From Trichomonas vaginalis G3 (Eukaryota > Parabasalia > Trichomonadida > Trichomonadidae): 64,000 nucleotides of DNA. The stretch is taken from positions 13,528,392 to 13,592,391 of the forward strand of contig NC_067203.1 of the NCBI RefSeq assembly GCF_026262505.1, written 5' to 3'. Shown here in pieces: positions 19,753 to 30,085 of this stretch (position 1 is the stretch's first letter; each line of letters begins with the position of its first letter). Below the pieces are notes generated by a model. The model was not told the origin of the DNA. It did not search any database and was given only the letters and a program-made list of their open reading frames with translations. Both the position numbers and the translations under genes were made by a program.

Positions 19753-20268
19753 AGCTTATATTTTTGTATTAAATCAGAAACCCATCTAATATACTTCATC
19801 CAAACATACTTTAACAATAATGAACTCATAATAATGAAACAATCATTGATATTTTCTTTATTTTGGAATAATTTTATACTATTTCCATAATAGATATTGC
19901 ATAAGAGAAGAATGCATCGTTTGTTGATTTGAGTTTTTACCATTGAAATAGCGATCTTTATTGAGAACATTTAAACTTATTGTATTTGGAAGATCTATAC
20001 AGTGTCATTCTCTTTACATTTTATTGCTTAATTGCTGGCTTTCCTTTGCTTTCTAATATCATTTCATTCTTTAATAAAATCAATATTCTTTTAGTTGAAT
20101 TTAAGGCATTTGCATCGAAATCGTTGTTAAATAACTATAGCAATGAGTAACTTGATCAATTTAGATTTTGTGATGACTTTATGATTTGAGAAATATCTTT
20201 TTAAAAAAATAAGGAAATATACATTAATAGATGATATTTTATTATATCTACCAAATCTTATATAAGTC
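19753..20268. other. AT-rich intergenic stretch between ARL3 and the hexosaminidase
   Basis: Convergent 3' ends; no gene or repeat recognised. Confidence 0.6.
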
Positions 20269-21921
20269 TTAATACTCCACTTGTCTAAATTTCTTGAAAT
20301 AAGTCCAATTGTTGACATCATAAATCTTTGTTAAAGCATTCAAAGATCCAACAAAAGAGTTATAATTCTTTGTTACAGGTTCACTCCATTGAGCAACAGC
20401 AGTGGCAGCAGCTCTTGGCAATGTTTGGTACATGACCCTCTCAAAGTTTGGAGTCATTTCTCCCCATACACAAGCCTCTATACCAAGGATATTCTTTATA
20501 TCTTCATCTTTGTGGAATTTTTCAATTGGTTCATAAGTGTAAACATCTCTTAATGTGTTTACAGGTGCTCCTTTTATGACATAAGTGGAGTCATCGACGA
20601 ATTCCTGTCTGTAGTCAAGATAGAATGGTTTTGTTGGTGCCAAAATCGTTGGGTATCCGAATGTTTCTGATTTTCCTTTCGCTGAATGCCTCAACCAACT
20701 CAAAACCGTCAAATTTCCAATTTTTCCAACATAAGCAGCTTCAGACCACCCGATTGCCTTCTTTCCTTTGGATGCTAAGAAGTTTGCGAGCTCCTGGGTG
20801 AAATATGCTTGCATGTATTCTTCTTTGCTGTTCTCATCATCCCACAAATTAAGTTTTCGTATACGACTTTGACACTTTTTACAATTTCTCCAATGGAATT
20901 TGTTTACTTCATCTCCACCGATATGGACGTACTCTGAAGGGAAGATTTCCATAACTTCTGTGAGAATATCCTTTATAAATGTCATTGTATTTGGATTTCC
21001 GACACAAAGAATGTCAATTTGTGGACCAAATTTTTGTGCAACATGATAAGGTCCGCCTGTGCATCCAAGGTCGGGATAGGCGGCCAAAGCAGAGACGGAA
21101 TGGCCTGGTAAGTCGATTTCTGGTACAATTGTGATCTGGCGGTCTGCTGCGTATTGAACAAGTTTGCGGAGTTCATCTTGTGTGTAAAATCCACCGCGAG
21201 GAATTCCATCTTTCATTGTGGAGTTCCTCATGGAGCCAATAAGCGTAAGATTGGGGTATTTCTTTGATTGAAAGCGCCAGCCTTGGTCATCTGTGATATG
21301 AAAATGGAAATAGTTCATATTGTGGAGAGCCATGATATCTATGAATCTCTTGACATTATCGAATGTTTGGAAATAGCGTGAGACATCTAAAAGAAGTCCT
21401 CTGAAAGAAAATCTCGGTCTATCGATGATTTCAACTTGATAGAATTTGACACTGTATACTTTTTGAGTTGGAATCAATTTTCTTAGCGTTTGAATGCCAT
21501 AAAATGATCCTCTGCTTGTACTTCCGTTAATATAAATTTTATAATCAGTAATTGTAAGGTTATAAGCTTCTTCATTGGAGTCTTGATAACCAGTATCAAT
21601 TATTATAGAGCAGTCATCCGATATTTTTCCAATTAGATTGACAGAAATGCCTGCTTGTTCGAAAATGTAACCAACAAGAAATTGAGCTTGAGTTTTAAGT
21701 TTAGGTTTTGTATTGTCATAACAAACTACTGATGATGATGTCAAATCGAATAATTCTATTTTTGCAGAGAAAGATACTGAATAAGGATGCGGAATAATAG
21801 ATGTAGGATCGATTGCTGGGTTTGATAAGACAAATTTAATTATAATTAGAGTAATAATAACACCATATATGATCGGTATTATGCAATCTCTAATGTCAAG
21901 CGAAATTCTTGCCCTTCTCAT
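20269..21921 (-). CDS. Membrane-anchored beta-N-acetylhexosaminidase (GH20)
   Basis: The product is 550 residues. Residues about 12-34 (CIIPIIYGVIITLIIIKF) form one membrane helix after a short basic tail, giving a type II anchor with the enzyme outside or in the lumen. Residues about 75-170 are the GH20 N-terminal domain (ALVGYIFEQAG-like, RGSFYGIQTLRKL). The barrel has RGLLLDVSRYF, FHFHITDDQGWRF, and the catalytic pair in HIGGDEVN (D337, E338). GH20 enzymes remove terminal GlcNAc/GalNAc from glycans. The promoter is unusual: a TIR element ends 11 bases upstream of the ATG, so its start site must lie in or beside the element. Confidence 0.93.
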   Translation of the reverse strand: MRRARISLDIRDCIIPIIYGVIITLIIIKFVLSNPAIDPTSIIPHPYSVSFSAKIELFDLTSSSVVCYDNTKPKLKTQAQFLVGYIFEQAGISVNLIGKISDDCSIIIDTGYQDSNEEAYNLTITDYKIYINGSTSRGSFYGIQTLRKLIPTQKVYSVKFYQVEIIDRPRFSFRGLLLDVSRYFQTFDNVKRFIDIMALHNMNYFHFHITDDQGWRFQSKKYPNLTLIGSMRNSTMKDGIPRGGFYTQDELRKLVQYAADRQITIVPEIDLPGHSVSALAAYPDLGCTGGPYHVAQKFGPQIDILCVGNPNTMTFIKDILTEVMEIFPSEYVHIGGDEVNKFHWRNCKKCQSRIRKLNLWDDENSKEEYMQAYFTQELANFLASKGKKAIGWSEAAYVGKIGNLTVLSWLRHSAKGKSETFGYPTILAPTKPFYLDYRQEFVDDSTYVIKGAPVNTLRDVYTYEPIEKFHKDEDIKNILGIEACVWGEMTPNFERVMYQTLPRAAATAVAQWSEPVTKNYNSFVGSLNALTKIYDVNNWTYFKKFRQVEY

Positions 21922-21932
21922 AAATTTTTAAA

Positions 21933-22979
21933 TTAAGGGTGCACACGAGAGGATCATGTAAACTTCAGAATTTAGAACCTTATTTTTAGGCATTATCTTG
22001 GCTACCTATTTAGGCTCGAAAAAGCAAAAAATATCAAAAAATACAACTTGACTCCATTATGACCCTTTCATGGAGGTAGTTTTTATCCGCTAGTATTTTC
22101 CCTTTGAATCTCTTTACAATTCGAAATCAAATTCAAACCTCAGTAGAAGAAAGGAAGAATCGACTTACTACGGTTGTAATACGAATAAATACATATATTT
22201 AATTATTTTTATTTACATAATAATTGTTTGAAGCTCATATTCCATCAAATTTTTAAATAAAAACATTAAAATGTTGAAAATGTTCATATATTTTAATAGG
22301 GTTTTGGCACTTTATTGAGGAATTACTACATACATAGTCGAACTGAACTTGATATTTTGAAATTTAAATTATTTATCAAAATTAAAATTTAACTTGAAAT
22401 TTATAATTATTTAGTCATATTTTGCATAATTCTAAGTAGATTTTGTAAAAAATCAAGAAAGAAAAATTTTAACGTGCTTTATTTTTTCTTTTTTATAATA
22501 ATACATATTATTATATAATTAACATATTCATAATGTTTCACCCTTTCAAAAATATAATCCTCCTCCTCTCAAATAAACGTACATACGGGTGGCCTCTTTT
22601 TTCAAAAAATTAAAATTTGAAATTTTGGGCTCAAATATTAGAGATTTTTTCAACCTTCAACGATATATGTTGTCTATATCAGACCTCCTTTCTTTTTGAT
22701 ACTTAACATTGTTCCTAAATCTTAGCCGTTAAGGCTGTTCTGAAAATATTTTTTTTTCGAAAAAATTCGAAAAAAATTCTTAAAATTCAAAAATCCCTTA
22801 ATTCCTGAGGATTTTGGAAAAAAGTTTTTACATGAACATGTGTATATTATATGAAGTATATTGATAAGGTAAAAATCAAATTTTATTGCATATTCATCGA
22901 GAAAATAAACTAACGAATCCCTCAAAATTGAGAGGGTAATCCTCCTCTCAAATAAACGTACATACGGGTGCACCCTTAA
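21933..22979. mobile_element. TIR element copy 1 (about 1.05 kb, non-autonomous)
   Basis: The element starts TTAAGGGTGCAC (21933-21944) and ends GTGCACCCTTAA (22968-22979), a perfect 12-base inverted repeat; the outer TTAA or TA may be a target duplication. No transposase frame is present. Positions 21933-22770 match 46281-47115 at about 99% in reverse orientation; 22771-22979 is private. Inside, a 30-base sequence at 22562-22591 recurs just before the right end (22941-22970), a subterminal direct repeat. It looks like a young non-autonomous DNA element; TTAA or TA insertion would suit piggyBac or Tc1/mariner-type machinery, but I cannot assign a family. Confidence 0.65.
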
Positions 22980-23471
22980 TGCAAGCCTTTTGTCAGTGCT
23001 TAGTCTAACTTGATTCAGCTTGAAATATGAAGCAGAAACAAATGCATCGACTTATTCTAATGATAGTAACCAGTTATTTACTTCTATTCCTCATTATCTG
23101 CTTTATATAATATATCTTTTGAAATATTCTTTTGATTCTTGACTCACATGGCTATTCTAAAGAAACTAGCAATTGAATTGATAGTTATAGACATATGAAG
23201 CCGTGACCTTGGTCAATACGAATGAATTTTACAAACTCCAAGCATATTATGAATTTGTATACTGTCAAACTTAATAACTACTAGATTTATTTTGTTATTA
23301 TGCAGTGTATGTATATGTAAATGTAAAAATCAATATGAAAATTTCATTATCAAAGTTTTATTCATTTTTATACTATGCTATCTAAGTTAAAAAGATCGTG
23401 TAAGAAATACAACATATAAGATATAGTTTAGATGTTTATTATATAAAATTTTAACAAAAACACTAGTAATA
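22980..23471. other. AT-rich intergenic stretch
   Basis: Between the TIR element and the 3' end of the UBR-box protein gene. Nothing recognised. Confidence 0.5.
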
Positions 23472-25118
23472 TCAATATCTAATTTCATGCTGTTGCAACG
23501 CGTTCTTTCTTTTCATACATGTGCAGTGATTTTTCAAAATTCCTGATCCACAAGTACAATAAGCTTTTGTTCCATTAAATTTGATGACATTGTGTCCTTT
23601 GTGGCATCTATTCTTGCATGCTGTGCAAATTGCGTGGTATTCGTCACTGCAATCCAAGCAGCACCACAATTCAGGACTTGGAGATGGAACATCACGAGTG
23701 ATAATGAAAGAACAGTCAATTTCTGGGTTGAATATAAGTAAAGGTCTTTGTAAAATGGAACTGTTGAAGTTTTTCTGCTGTTTGAAGAATTCTACGGCTG
23801 GTTGATTATTATTTACATGGAAAATCCAAGCAGCATTCACTCCATCTGCATTACAGAAGTTTGCATCCATTCCTGCTTCAACGAGTGCTTTCGCTGTAAC
23901 GAAATCGTTGTCATAAGCTGCAGTTGTCAGAAATGTCTCTTTTGGATCCATTAAATAGGAGAATCCACGATCTTTAGAATACTCAATCACTTTAGTATTA
24001 CCTTCAGCGGCAAGTTTTTTAAAAGTAATATATAATTCATGGGAATTTTTCGATCTTGAGTAAAATTGCTTTTGAATTTCAAGTTCTTCAATTGTTTTTG
24101 CTTGATCTGATATTTTCTTTTGAAGACTTTCTTCATTTCCTTCTTTAATTGTGTCTAATGTGCTCTTATAATTTTGAATTTGATTTCTCATTTCATTTAT
24201 CTCTTTATCTTTCTCTGATGATATCTGCCGCTGCTCATATAATTGGTTCCTCAAAGATTCGATGTCTTTCTGGCATTCTGTAAGAATTCGACTTGATTCT
24301 ACCGAATTAAGGTTTATTTGTATCTTAGAAACCTCTCCATTGCTTGGCTTTCCATTTCTCATCATGTCTGATTGAGCTCTCTGTAATTTCATGATTTCTT
24401 CTTCTTGTAATGAAATTTTGTTTTCTCCAACTTCAACTTTCCTCAAAAGATCAGCTATGATTTCATCTTTTTGTTTTAGCTTTGTATTTGCTTCTTCAAG
24501 TTCCTTTTCTTTGTTATTTGCAAATTCATCTTTAATTTTTTGCAAATTCTTGTAACCATCGATTTCTTCTTGTTTAGACTTCATAGCAGCGTTATTTTCT
24601 TCTATGATTTTCGTTATTTCATTCGACAAATTTTGTTTTTCTATTTCTAATTTTGAGATTTTATCTTTGAGATTTTCCGCATCTGTTAAGATTTTTCCAT
24701 ATTCCATGTTCTCCTGTGCCAATTCATCGTTTTGTTTCTGTAATAACTCGAATTTCTCTTTAAACTTTGAATTTTCGTTGGCATCTTCTTCATATTTCAA
24801 ATTTTCTTCTAGTAATAGATCGAATTGGTTTGATACGAATGTGCATATTGCTTGAAATGGTTTGCATTCTAATACTTGATTCAAAAAATTGAGAAAGATA
24901 GTTAATTCACCAAAGTCATCACTGAATGTGATATCTAGTTCACGAAAAACTCTAAATGTCTCTGGGATATTAAAATTATTCTTGCATCCACCTAAAATAT
25001 ACTTTGCTTGTTCTGTGTTAAACTTAGAATCTTTTATATGTTCGATAAGGTACTCTATATTATTAACTTGCGCAAAGAGAGTATCGTTTTCGATAGCTTC
25101 TCTGATTTCATCAGTCAT
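23472..25118 (-). CDS. Coiled-coil / ankyrin protein with C-terminal UBR-box-like zinc domain
   Basis: The product is 548 residues. Residues 1-115 form a helical N-terminal domain seen before ankyrin repeats in trichomonad proteins (ILGGCKNNFNIPETFRVF). About 115-365 is a long coiled coil (QKQNDELAQENMEYG, KDKEINEMRNQIQNYK). Two or so ankyrin repeats follow (ETFLTTAAYDNDFVTAKALV, AGMDANFCNADGVN). The last 65 residues are a Cys/His cluster: WCCLDCSD, HAICTACKNRCHKGH, AYCTCGSG and HCTCM. The spacing CxxC...CxxC...CHxxH...CxCG matches a UBR box, the N-degron-binding zinc fold of UBR ubiquitin ligases. No ligase domain is present, so it may be a substrate adaptor. The role is inferred. Confidence 0.75.
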   Translation of the reverse strand: MTDEIREAIENDTLFAQVNNIEYLIEHIKDSKFNTEQAKYILGGCKNNFNIPETFRVFRELDITFSDDFGELTIFLNFLNQVLECKPFQAICTFVSNQFDLLLEENLKYEEDANENSKFKEKFELLQKQNDELAQENMEYGKILTDAENLKDKISKLEIEKQNLSNEITKIIEENNAAMKSKQEEIDGYKNLQKIKDEFANNKEKELEEANTKLKQKDEIIADLLRKVEVGENKISLQEEEIMKLQRAQSDMMRNGKPSNGEVSKIQINLNSVESSRILTECQKDIESLRNQLYEQRQISSEKDKEINEMRNQIQNYKSTLDTIKEGNEESLQKKISDQAKTIEELEIQKQFYSRSKNSHELYITFKKLAAEGNTKVIEYSKDRGFSYLMDPKETFLTTAAYDNDFVTAKALVEAGMDANFCNADGVNAAWIFHVNNNQPAVEFFKQQKNFNSSILQRPLLIFNPEIDCSFIITRDVPSPSPELWCCLDCSDEYHAICTACKNRCHKGHNVIKFNGTKAYCTCGSGILKNHCTCMKRKNALQQHEIRY

Positions 25119-25338
25119 TTATTTTTTAAAGTCAAAATTTTTTAAAAATTAAATGTGATTAGATATATATTCAAACAAGATAGTTTTATTTTTTGAGTGA
25201 TGTCAACTGCGAGAAAATTTGACTAAAAATTATTTTTGACAAAGTTACTAAATCAACGTAATACATTTGTTACCTTTATCTAGAACATATAAGCTAACTA
25301 CGAAATACCGCTTTAAGCCTTTCCTAGATATAAAATAT

Positions 25339-26634
25339 TTAAAATCTAGGCCAATTATGATGCGATAATACGTATAGCCCCCTAGCTATCATGTTCATGC
25401 ATTTGTTGACATCAAGCTGTGCAGTACAATCACCGAAATGATCCCATCCATTTGCATAAAAAACAATATGATATAATTCAAATATTTGGCATATTGATAC
25501 AACAGGATAGTCATACCAGTCTGCAAATGGGGTACATACTGCAGATTTTGGCTGCATAAAGATTGCATTGTCAAGATTTGATCCTGTTGGAGTAAATATA
25601 AATTTAACTTGATTCCAAGATCTAATTGCCTGCAGCATAGTGTTAAATTTATCTGGCCAGACTTCCCAATTGATTTCTGGAAATGTTTCTTTGGCAGTGT
25701 TAACAATCTCTTTAAAATTAGATATGTGTCGATTTCCTTTTGCTGGTCTGTTTAAGAAAACATATCTATATGGTGGCTTCTCCTCAAGATTTGCTTTCTG
25801 CTTAAATAGATTCGACAAATTAATAAGAGATTGCCCAAGATGGCATAAGAATGATCTATTTCCTACAAATGTATGTAACTCCTTTGCAAATATGTAATCA
25901 CTAAACTTTGGTAAGATTATTGTATGAGAAGTATTGAAACCAAGAAGCTTCAATGAATCTAAACACCAAGTTGGGTGTCCTGATATGACTAAATATGCAT
26001 TGTCAAAAACTTCTTGAGGAAGCATAATTAAAGGTGAAAGTGCATCTTTCATCCAATGGCCAAACATCAATCCAAAGCGATTTGATAAAGATATTACCCT
26101 ATCATAATGGCCGATACATTCTCCTGGAATTGCTCCGATCTGATGATTTCGGTAAGGAAGCTGATACCATATGCCATCAATGATTATCGCACCTATTCTA
26201 TTAACATATGCATTTCTCAACACATAATATGTTGAATTCACGACCTCAATCGATGAATCAAATACTGGTGAGTCAAAACGATACATTTCACGATCATTCA
26301 AGTCTAACATCCATCTATTATGCGACCGATCTATTCTGCTGTAAATCTGTCTATAACTAATTATATGATTTTTATCAACATTTGTTAGTGTTCGAGTGAA
26401 AACTGCTGTCTGGTTTCTTGGAATCATCTCTTCAATATATGAAAATGAATATTTGTCACCCATATTGTCTGAATTCATACAAATTAAGAATGATATTTTA
26501 ATTTGATATAAAATTAACAGAGATATGAAAGCGATTATTATATATTGAGCAATATTAACTGCAATCATTATAGATTTTCCCAAGAATTTAGTACAATTAT
26601 GAAGGATGGCCCGAAATCTTTTCCATACATTCAT
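25339..26634 (-). CDS. GT61-like (DUF563) type II glycosyltransferase
   Basis: The product is 431 residues. A membrane helix lies at about 24-50 (NIAQYIIIAFISLLILYQI) after a basic N-terminus, a typical Golgi type II layout. The lumenal part has the GT61 signatures: FGHWMKDALSPL (His-x-x-x-D), FLNRPAKGNRHISN (the 'Y-x-x-R' and 'N-x-R' loop), and TGSNLDNAIFMQPKS near the end, where the family has G-[AS]-x-[LH]-x-N-x-x-F-x-x-P. GT61 enzymes add xylose or GlcNAc to glycans. The donor and acceptor cannot be read from the sequence. Trichomonads coat themselves with unusual glycoconjugates, which is a plausible context. Confidence 0.75.
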   Translation of the reverse strand: MNVWKRFRAILHNCTKFLGKSIMIAVNIAQYIIIAFISLLILYQIKISFLICMNSDNMGDKYSFSYIEEMIPRNQTAVFTRTLTNVDKNHIISYRQIYSRIDRSHNRWMLDLNDREMYRFDSPVFDSSIEVVNSTYYVLRNAYVNRIGAIIIDGIWYQLPYRNHQIGAIPGECIGHYDRVISLSNRFGLMFGHWMKDALSPLIMLPQEVFDNAYLVISGHPTWCLDSLKLLGFNTSHTIILPKFSDYIFAKELHTFVGNRSFLCHLGQSLINLSNLFKQKANLEEKPPYRYVFLNRPAKGNRHISNFKEIVNTAKETFPEINWEVWPDKFNTMLQAIRSWNQVKFIFTPTGSNLDNAIFMQPKSAVCTPFADWYDYPVVSICQIFELYHIVFYANGWDHFGDCTAQLDVNKCMNMIARGLYVLSHHNWPRF

Positions 26635-26791
26635 AATTTTGAAAAGAATTTAAAGATAAGTTGTACGAAATGCTTATTAAATCTAGCAACTGTGAAGATA
26701 TTAATACCAAAAACTAATAATTTCTAAATTATTTTTAAAAATTGATAAAAAAATAAAAATAAAGGTATAAAACAGTAATACTTTATTATTT

Positions 26792-27841
26792 TTATTTATC
26801 AACAACAAGCTGCTCCATTTCTGAGATGTCTATCTGCAGTGTTTCCAGTGGATCTAAAGGAGGTTTGCGGGCACTCATTTTACAGAGAGCTTTCTCAGCA
26901 ATGGCTGTAATATGTGACAAGTAGAGTAGTTGGACCTTGATTTTGTGTTTGAGTTCTGATGATTCTTGATCATCAACGCCCATCTTCTCTAATCGATATT
27001 CAATGACCTTACACTCCTTATGGAGTGAGTCAATAACATCGTTTAAGTTATTTACAGTAGATTTAGTGGATTCATTTTTAAGAATATTTAATAAAGCGTG
27101 GAATGGTAAAGATTCGATGTTATCTGTTGCTGTATTGTATGATTTTTGGAATTTCTTAAATGATTGTGCGTACATAGCGTGAGATTGCTGTGCATCTTCG
27201 AATTTATTTGATTTTTCTAAATAGAATTCAATAGAACGGACAAATTTGTTGGAGGCTTCATCCTTTTCAGCAATCAATCTCTGTAGTTTACTATTTTCTT
27301 GCTGAATCAACTGATCAAAGTTAATTGATAAAACTCCAAGAGGTTTTGGCTGTGCGCCGTTCTTAAGCTGCTCGATAGCATTAATTTGTTCGGTAAGATG
27401 TGTTACTTCGATTGCTTGGCGAACCATTTGATTTTGCTGCGGAATTTTGTTTAAATCTCCATTTTTCGATAAAAGTTTAGCAGCTGTTGGAGATAGTAAA
27501 GCAACATTCCTAAGCTTTGCTTCTCCACGCTCTTGATTCAGTAATTGCTGAGCTTTTTGGATCCTTATGTCGAGTTGTTCATTGGCTTTTTGCATATTAC
27601 TGAGTTGCTGCTTTGCTTTCTGATATCTTGTATTAGCTCTAAAGTTTTCTTCAATCAGATGAGTATTGTTTAGAATATTTGGCTGGTTTAAAGTGAGATC
27701 AAGCCTTTGAAGAGGAGGCATTGATTGAAGCTCTGTATTTCTCGCATTAATACCATTTAAGGCTGTTCTCAGTAACTGGAGCTTATTTTCAAGAGAAGAA
27801 ATCGATTTCTGCTTGATTGCAATGGAGATTTCTTCTTCCAT
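26792..27841 (-). CDS. Coiled-coil protein of unknown function
   Basis: The product is 349 residues from the ATG at 27841 (MEEEISIAIKQK); upstream in-frame codons lack an ATG. Most of it is predicted coiled coil: LENKLQLLRTALNGI, YQKAKQQLSNMQKANEQL, IQQENSKLQRLIAEKDEA and ELKHKIKVQLLYLSHI. A less helical, Pro-containing stretch lies near 125-150. No catalytic motif is visible. Such proteins are common in the trichomonad cytoskeleton (axostyle, costa, pelta), but nothing here proves that. The family is not recognised. Confidence 0.7.
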   Translation of the reverse strand: MEEEISIAIKQKSISSLENKLQLLRTALNGINARNTELQSMPPLQRLDLTLNQPNILNNTHLIEENFRANTRYQKAKQQLSNMQKANEQLDIRIQKAQQLLNQERGEAKLRNVALLSPTAAKLLSKNGDLNKIPQQNQMVRQAIEVTHLTEQINAIEQLKNGAQPKPLGVLSINFDQLIQQENSKLQRLIAEKDEASNKFVRSIEFYLEKSNKFEDAQQSHAMYAQSFKKFQKSYNTATDNIESLPFHALLNILKNESTKSTVNNLNDVIDSLHKECKVIEYRLEKMGVDDQESSELKHKIKVQLLYLSHITAIAEKALCKMSARKPPLDPLETLQIDISEMEQLVVDK

Positions 27842-28556
27842 AATAATATGCAGGGGGTAACACAATAATTGGTGCGCAGTGCAGCAATAATAATTTTTCG
27901 CCTTATTTAATTAAATAAAATTAGATATTTAAATTTCATATTTTTGTGAAAGAAAAATGTGATTTTGTATATTCTTTATAAATTCTTGCATCTCCCAATA
28001 GATATATCCATGGTAATTGCATTAATATAGAAATAAAATGTCATATATATCCTTACTGCATCATTCAAAAAGCGTTTAATTATCTTCATGAGTTAGATAT
28101 CTTTGATAAAAAATTAAAATTATATTGTCGATAGGTAATACTACAAATCACGGTCTAATTTCATTATAATGATAAAACTGCACTCAGACTCATACATCAA
28201 AATTTATTTTTCTGCATCTCACGCAATTACACTCAGAATCCGCTGCTGTTATAATAAAATGCTTCTTCAATGCATACTATTATATACTCATATCATTGAA
28301 TTATGATTATTCATATTATTTATAAATTTCTGGCAACAGATATGAAGATTAATTGAACAAAATAACCTAAAGCAACAGGATTGAAGGTCGTGTCATACGA
28401 CAAATATGAAGGAGGATGATCTAACACTCCGATATTGAGTAATCTATCAAGGAAATATATATTAGAGAAATATTTATTATACTAATGGTAAAAAGAAAAC
28501 AAGTAATAAAATATAAAATAATTATACTATAAATAAGCAAAATTATAAAATAATAA
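27842..28556. other. AT-rich intergenic stretch
   Basis: Between two reverse-strand genes. It should hold the promoter of the coiled-coil gene; no Inr match was seen. Confidence 0.5.
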
Positions 28557-29774
28557 TTAGCAGAATCTCTTTCTAATGAAACGAGTAATGTGGCAAGTAA
28601 GTCCACTTCCAAAAAGTGCAAACAAAAGCCATATAAATCCATGAACAGAAGAAGAAGTAACTCCTGATGTCAAAGCACCAATATTACAGCCTTTTGTCAT
28701 GCGTTCACCTATTCCCATGAGGAAGCCACCGAATACAGCCTTCACATATTCAATCCAACCTTTCTTTTGGTGTCTTCCGAAGTCACCTTTAATTTGTGCG
28801 GCAACAAAGGCTGAAATAGTAAGATATATATCGGATACGAAGATTGGATGGTTATAGAAGTTGTTAGGTAGTGGGTAATCCTTATAAAATGGCCAATTTT
28901 CTACATGAACTCCACATAATTTCAAAATTGAGCCACCAATCTGTGAGAAAATGATTGTAATGCCAATCATTGAACCCGTACATAGGTAAAACAATGCAAG
29001 GCAGATTCCACAAATGACTGCGTAGATCTCATAAAAATACCAAGCTTTTGGAGGTTCATCCCACTCTGATTCTACATGGGATAGGGTATCTTGTGATTCA
29101 TTGATGGTAATTAATGGGGTTATGCCGATAGGACTTTCAAGAATTTTCTCTCTATTTCGTTTTCTAATGTAATCTGGAATAAAAGTAAGTATCCATGTAA
29201 CTCCGAGAATCAGAAGGGTATATCCGTAGCCAATAACTGTTGGTTCATGGAATTTTGGTAAGTTACTCCACCATTCATACATTGGAGTTGATGCTGCAAA
29301 GGTAGAACCCATAACAAAGAATGGAAATACAACCCATGCCTTTAGTAAACCCTTTCCAATACCTAAGAAAGTTCCAGATGCGCATCCTGATCCAAGTTGC
29401 ATTCCAATGCCAAATGTAAAAGATGCAATAACCAAGCAAATGCCAATTGGCTCTTTTGTTCTGTGAAATTCTGCGTTTGGCGTGTAGTTGAACAATGGAT
29501 GTAAACCAGGAATTGCATTTACAATCCAACAACAGGCAGATCCGACAAAAAGCATAACAAGAATGTCTCTAAACGTTTGAAATTCGAAATCAATAGTTAA
29601 GTCTTCAAATCCTTTTGCAAAATTGAGCTGACCAAAGTGGCAGCAATATCCATAAACTCCAGAAATAAGGCAAATAAAGCCGAATTTCCAGTTATCTGCG
29701 CATAGAAATACTGAGATTGTAAAGGCAATGTAGACTACTCCAGCAAAGCAGAGTAACCATACCTTTCGAATCAT
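28557..29774 (-). CDS. YeeE/YedE-family thiosulfate/sulfur-compound transporter
   Basis: The product is 405 residues with about ten membrane helices and a charged loop in the middle (about 203-243). It carries both halves of the YeeE/YedE signature: GMQLGSGCASGTFLGIGKG (C131) and GERMTKGCNIGALTSGVTS (C363), plus an N-terminal Cys pair in YGYCCHFGQ (C44, C45). In the bacterial thiosulfate transporter TsuA, conserved cysteines of these repeats relay thiosulfate through the membrane. The protein is an internally duplicated single chain. The family is mainly prokaryotic, so lateral acquisition is likely; T. vaginalis is known to have many such genes. Substrate in this organism is inferred. Confidence 0.88.
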   Translation of the reverse strand: MIRKVWLLCFAGVVYIAFTISVFLCADNWKFGFICLISGVYGYCCHFGQLNFAKGFEDLTIDFEFQTFRDILVMLFVGSACCWIVNAIPGLHPLFNYTPNAEFHRTKEPIGICLVIASFTFGIGMQLGSGCASGTFLGIGKGLLKAWVVFPFFVMGSTFAASTPMYEWWSNLPKFHEPTVIGYGYTLLILGVTWILTFIPDYIRKRNREKILESPIGITPLITINESQDTLSHVESEWDEPPKAWYFYEIYAVICGICLALFYLCTGSMIGITIIFSQIGGSILKLCGVHVENWPFYKDYPLPNNFYNHPIFVSDIYLTISAFVAAQIKGDFGRHQKKGWIEYVKAVFGGFLMGIGERMTKGCNIGALTSGVTSSSVHGFIWLLFALFGSGLTCHITRFIRKRFC

Positions 29775-30085
29775 AAAATTTTTTCTATTTTTCGATAGCC
29801 TTGGGCGAGCAAAAAAAAAGAGATCAAATTATGTAATGGAATGATCAAGTGATATTTAAGACCAACACTACAATACTAAACTATAATTAGAATTTCATAA
29901 GTCATATTTAAGATTTATGTATTGACAACATTCAAATTTGTATCAAAACAAGTACATTACTGCACATATAGCTAATATATAATAATACAAAAACGGATTT
30001 ATAACACTGAAGCTTAGATATTGATATAACAGTAAAATTTTTTATTTCCTAACAAATAATGAATAGACTAACTACTCGGTATATT
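29775..30085. other. AT-rich intergenic stretch
   Basis: Upstream of the transporter gene; an A-run precedes the ATG by about 35 bases. Nothing else seen. Confidence 0.5.
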
